Below, piece by piece: positions 59,526 to 64,000 of a stretch of DNA of 64,000 nucleotides. This DNA is from Clostridium frigoris. GTDB lineage: Bacteria > Bacillota > Clostridia > Clostridiales > Clostridiaceae. The position numbers were made by a program, and so were the translations under genes. The notes under the pieces were generated by a model. That model saw only the letters and a list, made by a program, of their open reading frames with translations. It made no database searches and was not told where the DNA came from. Each line of letters starts with the position of its first letter. Position 1 is the first letter of the stretch. The stretch spans positions 61,209 to 125,208 of the forward strand of contig NZ_JAHLDV010000008.1 in NCBI RefSeq assembly GCF_018861865.1, given 5' to 3'.

Positions 59526-61694
59526 TTATTTTAAATTAAGTTTAGCAAAAGCCTCAGCCATAGCAGAATTTCCAGAATTGACTGGTTCCTCTTTCTTATT
59601 CTGTTGATTTAAGAATCTACCAACATCTTTTTTGTTTAAGGCACTTTTCTCTGATTCTCGACGTTTGTTAAAGGCTGAGAGTTTTTCTCTATATCCGCAA
59701 CCACAAACAAATATTTTATTTTCTCCATCTCCTCTAATTTCCATTTTCTTGTGACAAGTAGGACAACGAGCATTTGACATTTGTGAAACTCCCTTACGAT
59801 ATCCACAGTCTCTATCTGGACAAACTAGCATTTTACCTCTTTTACCGCTAACCTCAAGAAGGTTTTTACCACAATCGGGGCATTTAACCCTTGTGGCATT
59901 ATCGTGCTTATATGCCTCTGTAGATGCTACAACGTTACCTACAAGTTTTGATGCATATTCTCTCATTTCTTTTACAAAATCCATAGAATTAGCTTTTCCT
60001 TTACCAATAAGTTGTAGTTGTTTTTCCCACTTAGCAGTAAGTTCAGGAGATTTTAACTCCTTTGGAACTAAACCTATTAACTGTATTCCTTTTGAAGTTG
60101 GGTGAATATCTTTACCCTTTCTCTCCATATAGAAGGTGTTGAACAGTTTTTCAATAACATCTGCCCTTGTTGCTGGGGTTCCAAGTCCTGATGTATTGTC
60201 TAGTGCTTCTCTTAAACTATCATCCTCTATATTCTTACCTGGATGCTCCATAGCAGTAAGTAATGTTGCTTCATTATATCTAGCAGGTGGCTTAGTTTTC
60301 TCATTAACAGACCTAACCGAAGTAAGCTTAACATCTTCTCCCTTATTTATTGGTGGAAGTGACTGATTTTTCTCCTCGTTATTGCCCGAGCTACTTACTT
60401 CTTTCCATCCTTTTGATTTAACTATTTTACCTTTTGCAGAGAAACTTTCTCCCTTAACATTTATAACTAAAGTGGTTTGTTCATACTCAAAAGGTTGACT
60501 TAATACTTCTAAGAACCTTTTTACAACTAGGTCATAAATATTTTTTTCTTCTCTATTTAAACTCGATAAATCTACATGTTGCTCTGTTGGAATTATAGCA
60601 TGATGATCTGATACCTTGCTATTATCTACAAGTCTACTTGTAGTATGTATTCTACCTTTTATTATACTTCTTGCAAATTTCTCATATGGTCCTATCGCTA
60701 TGCTCTTTAACCTATCGATTAATGTAGGTACTATATCTGTAGTAAGATGCCTTGAATCTGTTCTTGGATAAGATAATATCTTATGATTTTCATATAGTCT
60801 CTGCATTAAATTAAGAGTTTGCTTTGCAGAATATCCAAATTTCCTATTTGCATCTCTTTGAAGCTCTGTTAAATCATATGCAAGTGGAGGAAGCTCCTTT
60901 TTAGAAGCTTTGTTTAGCTCAACTACTGTTCCCATTTGATTGTTTACCTTAGCTGCGACATCCTCTGCCTTTTGCTTATCAAATGAACGCGTGTCTCCAT
61001 TTTTACTTGACCAATGAACTGTAAAGTCATTTACCTTTCCATTTACTGTCCAGTAATCCTTTGGAACAAATTTCTTTATTTCATTTTCTCTTTCAACAAT
61101 AAGAGCTAAGGTAGGTGTTTGAACTCTTCCCGCTGATAATTGAGCATTATATTTACAAGTTAAAGCCCTTGTAACATTGAGTCCTATAAGCCAATCTGCT
61201 TGAGCTCTTGATTGCGCTGCCCAAAATAAGTTCTCATAATCTTTTCCTGGTTTAAGATTATTAAATCCATCTCTTATCGCTTTTTCTGTTTGAGATGATA
61301 TCCAAAGCCTCTTTATAGTCTTTCTAAATCCTGCCTTTTGAATAATCCAACGCGCAACAAGCTCCCCTTCACGCCCAGAATCTGTAGCAATGACAAGCTC
61401 ATCTACATCTGGTCTTTTAAGTAGTCCGTGTACAATTTTATATTGTTTTGACGTTTCCTTAATTACAACGAGTTTTAGATCCTTTGGTAGCATAGGAAGA
61501 TCTTCTATTCTCCAGCTTTTATATTTTTCATCATATGCTTCTGGATCTGCAAGTGTAACAAGATGTCCTAGTGCCCATGTTACAATATATTTTGATCCCA
61601 TTAAATATCCATTCCCACCTTGAGTACAGTTTAAGAATTTTGCAAGTTCTTTACCAACTGATGGTTTTTCCGCTAAGACTAATGTCTTTCCCAT
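59526..61694 (-). CDS. topB: DNA topoisomerase III
   Basis: A 722-residue type IA topoisomerase. The TOPRIM domain opens LVLAEKPSVGKELAKFL and has ATDSGREGE; the active-site Tyr is in ILSYPRTDSRHL; TLALIVERENEI and GRVQTPTL are also clear. The C-terminus adds two to three zinc-ribbon units (CPDCGKNL, CPDRDCGY, CPTCHKKM, CGCGY), more like topoisomerase I tails. It removes negative supercoils and decatenates. GAGAGGAAGTTTTAT precedes the ATG. Confidence 0.96.
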   Translation of the reverse strand: MGKTLVLAEKPSVGKELAKFLNCTQGGNGYLMGSKYIVTWALGHLVTLADPEAYDEKYKSWRIEDLPMLPKDLKLVVIKETSKQYKIVHGLLKRPDVDELVIATDSGREGELVARWIIQKAGFRKTIKRLWISSQTEKAIRDGFNNLKPGKDYENLFWAAQSRAQADWLIGLNVTRALTCKYNAQLSAGRVQTPTLALIVERENEIKKFVPKDYWTVNGKVNDFTVHWSSKNGDTRSFDKQKAEDVAAKVNNQMGTVVELNKASKKELPPLAYDLTELQRDANRKFGYSAKQTLNLMQRLYENHKILSYPRTDSRHLTTDIVPTLIDRLKSIAIGPYEKFARSIIKGRIHTTSRLVDNSKVSDHHAIIPTEQHVDLSSLNREEKNIYDLVVKRFLEVLSQPFEYEQTTLVINVKGESFSAKGKIVKSKGWKEVSSSGNNEEKNQSLPPINKGEDVKLTSVRSVNEKTKPPARYNEATLLTAMEHPGKNIEDDSLREALDNTSGLGTPATRADVIEKLFNTFYMERKGKDIHPTSKGIQLIGLVPKELKSPELTAKWEKQLQLIGKGKANSMDFVKEMREYASKLVGNVVASTEAYKHDNATRVKCPDCGKNLLEVSGKRGKMLVCPDRDCGYRKGVSQMSNARCPTCHKKMEIRGDGENKIFVCGCGYREKLSAFNKRRESEKSALNKKDVGRFLNQQNKKEEPVNSGNSAMAEAFAKLNLK

Positions 61695-61914
61695 ATATAA
61701 AACTTCCTCTCGAATTTCAAATAATTTAGTTGTTTTTCCTAATATAAAATATTTCCACTCTATTTATTATAAACTACTTTATACTCATTTTTCAATTTTT
61801 ATTACCTACGTTCAAACCATCAAGGTGTTTTTTATTGCCATAAATGATATAATATTTAATATCTACTATTAAAGACTATAATATATACTATTAAATAAGT
61901 TTAGAGGTAATTGA

Positions 61915-62694
61915 ATGAATTATATTGTATTTGATTTAGAATTTAACCAAGGCTATAACTTTGCAAAAGGAACTAAAAGTCTAAATAATCCTAAATGCCC
62001 ATTTGAAATAATTCAAATAGGCGCCATAAAGCTAAATGAACATTTTGAGACTATTGAAACTTTTGATGTAATAGTAAAACCAGAAATTTATACTACACTC
62101 AATCCCTTTGTAAGAGAACTTACTGGTATAACAATGGATGACCTTAATAAAGGCATATCTTTTAAAAAAATGTATAAAGATTTTTCTGATTTTATTAAGT
62201 CTGATAAAAGTATATTATGTGTATGGGGAATTGCCGATATAAAGGAATTAATTCGTAATATAGACTATTACGAATTAAACTCCTTGCCAGTGCCAACAGA
62301 ATACATCGACATACAATCCTATGCCTCTACTGCACTTGATTGCAAAAAAGGAATTAACATTGGGTTAGGTAATGCAGCCAAACTTCTTAGTGTACCTATA
62401 GAAAGTCAATTCCACGATGCTTTTAATGACGCTTTCTATACTACTGAAGTTTTTAAGAAAATTTACAACAAAGAAATAAAACCTAACATATACATTCCTA
62501 AAGTTAAAGGATTAAGTAGATTAAGTGTCCAAAATTATAAAATTGATCTTCATAGTTTAACGGATCAATTCGAGAAAATGTTTAAGAGAGAAATGAGTAT
62601 TGATGAAAAGTCTATAATTAAATTAGCTTATATTATGGGTAAAACAAACCAATTTCAAATCAAAATTGATCCAAAAATAAAGCAAAAAAAATAA
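61915..62694 (+). CDS. DEDDh-family 3'-5' exonuclease (KapD-like)
   Basis: A 259-residue exonuclease: Exo I FDLEFNQG (Asp and Glu), Exo II near VWGIADIKEL, and Exo III HDAFNDAFYT with His and Asp, giving a complete DEDDh set. KapD/Snp/Eri1-like proteins of this size act on RNA or DNA ends; KapD was described as a sporulation inhibitor in Bacillus. The C-terminal 60 residues are Lys-rich. AGAGGTAATTGA precedes the ATG. Confidence 0.92.
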   Translation: MNYIVFDLEFNQGYNFAKGTKSLNNPKCPFEIIQIGAIKLNEHFETIETFDVIVKPEIYTTLNPFVRELTGITMDDLNKGISFKKMYKDFSDFIKSDKSILCVWGIADIKELIRNIDYYELNSLPVPTEYIDIQSYASTALDCKKGINIGLGNAAKLLSVPIESQFHDAFNDAFYTTEVFKKIYNKEIKPNIYIPKVKGLSRLSVQNYKIDLHSLTDQFEKMFKREMSIDEKSIIKLAYIMGKTNQFQIKIDPKIKQKK

Positions 62695-62726
62695 AATCAG
62701 TATAGAGTTATCTTCTATACTGATTT
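62694..62726. terminator. Bidirectional terminator between exonuclease and HNH-like gene
   Basis: AAATCAGTATAGA and TCTATACTGATTT form a perfect 13-bp stem; T-rich on the plus side, A/T-rich on the minus side. Confidence 0.9.
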
Positions 62727-62736
62727 TTTATAATTA

Positions 62737-63483
62737 TTAGTTTTCTGTTTCTTCACTTACTGCATTTTCAACATTTTCAACATTAGCATTTTTATTCTCT
62801 AAATTAGCTTTTCTATTATCCAATGTATTAAGATTTATAGGATGAGTAATCATATCTTCTGTTGTACTCATTATAAATCTATTCAAATAAATTTTTCCCT
62901 CTGGAGTATTTGCTACAGCATAAGGCTCTGTATCTTTTTTAAATAGAACCCATGTACAACCGTTATTAATTACTCTATTTAAATCTTCTTTATCAATTAT
63001 TGTTCTTGCTTTTTCTTTACCATATCTATCTCTTAATATTACAGCAACAGACTCTTCATCTATTCCTTCATAACTATTCATCGTGTTTTGATCATATACT
63101 TCTAAGTTGGATTTTCTATTGTCTAGAGTATCTCCATTAATATGTCTTACAGGCGCTTTGGGATGAACATTTAATATAAATGATTGCAAACTTTGCTTTC
63201 TTCTATATTTCTTTTCTTCGATATAATAAGTACCTAGATTTTGTGCTAAGAAATTATTAAAATCTTTATTCCACTCTGCAAACCAACGACCTTTTTCTAA
63301 TACCCTTTGTAAATCTTCAGTATCTATTTTACAATCAATGGTAGTACCATCTTTTTTAAGTATTTTTAAAAACGTTATATCTTCTAGCGTCTGGAATTTG
63401 TTTAATTTAACTTCAACTTTTGGAGTTTCTTTTTTATTTTCAACTTTAGTGGTTTCTTTTTTAATTTCATTTTCGTTTTTTAT
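62737..63483 (-). CDS. Tandem-repeat HNH-like protein with non-AUG start
   Basis: The frame is open over 248 codons, but an in-frame TTG appears only at codon 99 (63189), in the middle of a domain. The N-terminal 98 codons are clearly coding: a Lys/Glu-rich tail (about 1-30) and then the first of two repeats. A good AAAGAGGTG site at 63491-63499 is nine bases before an ATA at 63481-63483, the likely start. Each repeat (about 35-127 and 140-235) ends in an HNH_3-like TLDNRKxNLE motif; repeat 1 keeps RHINGD, repeat 2 has lost it. It may be a DNA-binding relic of an HNH endonuclease rather than an active nuclease. Confidence 0.6.
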   Translation of the reverse strand: MKNENEIKKETTKVENKKETPKVEVKLNKFQTLEDITFLKILKKDGTTIDCKIDTEDLQRVLEKGRWFAEWNKDFNNFLAQNLGTYYIEEKKYRRKQSLQSFILNVHPKAPVRHINGDTLDNRKSNLEVYDQNTMNSYEGIDEESVAVILRDRYGKEKARTIIDKEDLNRVINNGCTWVLFKKDTEPYAVANTPEGKIYLNRFIMSTTEDMITHPINLNTLDNRKANLENKNANVENVENAVSEETEN

Positions 63484-64000
63484 GATAAGACACCTCTTTC
63501 TTCTATTTAGGCATCATCAAAAAATAACCAGTCAGCATGCTAGCCTATTTTTTTAATATGCCTTATACGGGATTTAAAATCATATATAATTTTAATATTT
63601 CCCTATTTTTTTAATAACAACTCAATTTTACGTAGGACACACATGTTTATTTTACTACATTATTTTAATTATACCACATTTATCGACTAAATTGCCCTTT
63701 TTCTAAAAAAATTATTTTTTATTTTAAATAATATTAATTTTTTTATTGTAAATATTTTCTTACCTTTTAGGTTAAACTTCTTAGTAGATAGAGTAGTCAC
63801 GGAAACTAATATGTAAAACTTGAATTTGTATGAAGTAATATCGAACTATAATTTTTGTGTTAAGAGAGCAGTTAGTAATAAAAATAGGCATAGCAAACAA
63901 GCCTACACGATGCAGGAATTTTCAGAGAAAAGCATTTAATTGTTAAATAGTTACACTAATAAATTTAAAATACTAAAATCTGAAACTTTAAGTCTTGCAT
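63484..64000. other. AT-rich right end without a supported gene
   Basis: About 500 bases with no ORF that I can support on either strand. A lone TATAAT at 63847-63852 and a small TAGGC/GCCTA hairpin (63885-63905) lie in the slightly less AT-rich part at 63860-63930; I cannot match these to a known RNA family. Confidence 0.5.

Noticed and set aside
63338..63556. A 72-codon plus-strand ORF at the right end
   Set aside because: It is antisense to the N-terminal part of the HNH-like gene, which has the better coding evidence.

Overview
The window is AT-rich chromosomal DNA from a spore-forming, strictly anaerobic Firmicute, almost certainly Clostridium sensu stricto. The evidence is the gene content and order: the spoIID-spoIIQ-spoIIID-mreB run, spoIIR, ypeB, a gerA-type operon, yabG, a SipL-type coat protein, CotS and CotF coat proteins, a reverse rubrerythrin, and the rho/rpmE/tdk/prfA/upp/atp arrangement. 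I cannot fix the species. No rRNA, tRNA, prophage, complete insertion sequence or CRISPR array was seen. Layout: 1-4.9 kb holds the mother-cell engulfment and cell-wall genes, mostly on the minus strand (mreB-like fragment, spoIIID, spoIIQ, spoIID, murA, ywmB). 5.2-12.1 kb is the complete nine-gene F1Fo ATP synthase operon, atpI-B-E-F-H-A-G-D-C, preceded by two promoter-like sites; its c subunit lacks the usual Na+ ligands. 12.8-15.5 kb holds wecB, a tagO/wecA-type transferase and dCMP deaminase. 15.8-18.1 kb is an oxidative-stress island: an iron-sulfur protein, a divergent Crp/Fnr regulator and a reverse rubrerythrin with a PerR-like operator. 18.2-24.9 kb is the conserved upp-rpiB-(ywlE remnant)-sua5-unknown-prfA-prmC-yqhQ-tdk run. 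25-32 kb carries rpmE, rho, pyrG, a DUF1934 protein, a PP-loop tRNA-thiolation-like enzyme and ddl. 32.5-38.7 kb is a germination/sporulation block (ypeB, spoIIR, gerAC, gerAB, gerAA). 38.9-43.2 kb has ispE, a SipL-type coat protein, veg and yabG. 43.3-50.2 kb is a spore-coat cassette in which intact CotS-family kinase-fold proteins face GT4 glycosyltransferases, with a CotS-like pseudokinase and a small coiled-coil protein in between. 50.3-55.1 kb has larB/larC and two more GT4 enzymes. 55.5-63.5 kb has two CotF-like proteins, a CPBP protease, a secreted CAP protein, a PTS-IIC-like permease, topB, a DEDDh exonuclease and a two-repeat HNH-like protein that seems to start at a non-AUG codon. 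How the genes work together: most of the window serves growth (ATP synthesis, wall precursors, translation termination, nucleotides) or the sporulation-germination cycle (engulfment, coat attachment, coat processing, germinant sensing). The least explained items are a 108-bp dispersed element with terminal inverted repeats present twice in opposite orientation (32.3 and 55.3 kb), related 22-bp triplet tandem repeats at gene junctions, a 23-bp perfect hairpin inside the atp operon, a consensus promoter firing straight into a hairpin-T7 motif at 28.93 kb, a 65-residue remnant of a low-molecular-weight phosphatase that keeps its CX5RS loop, and the CotS/GT4 cassette.
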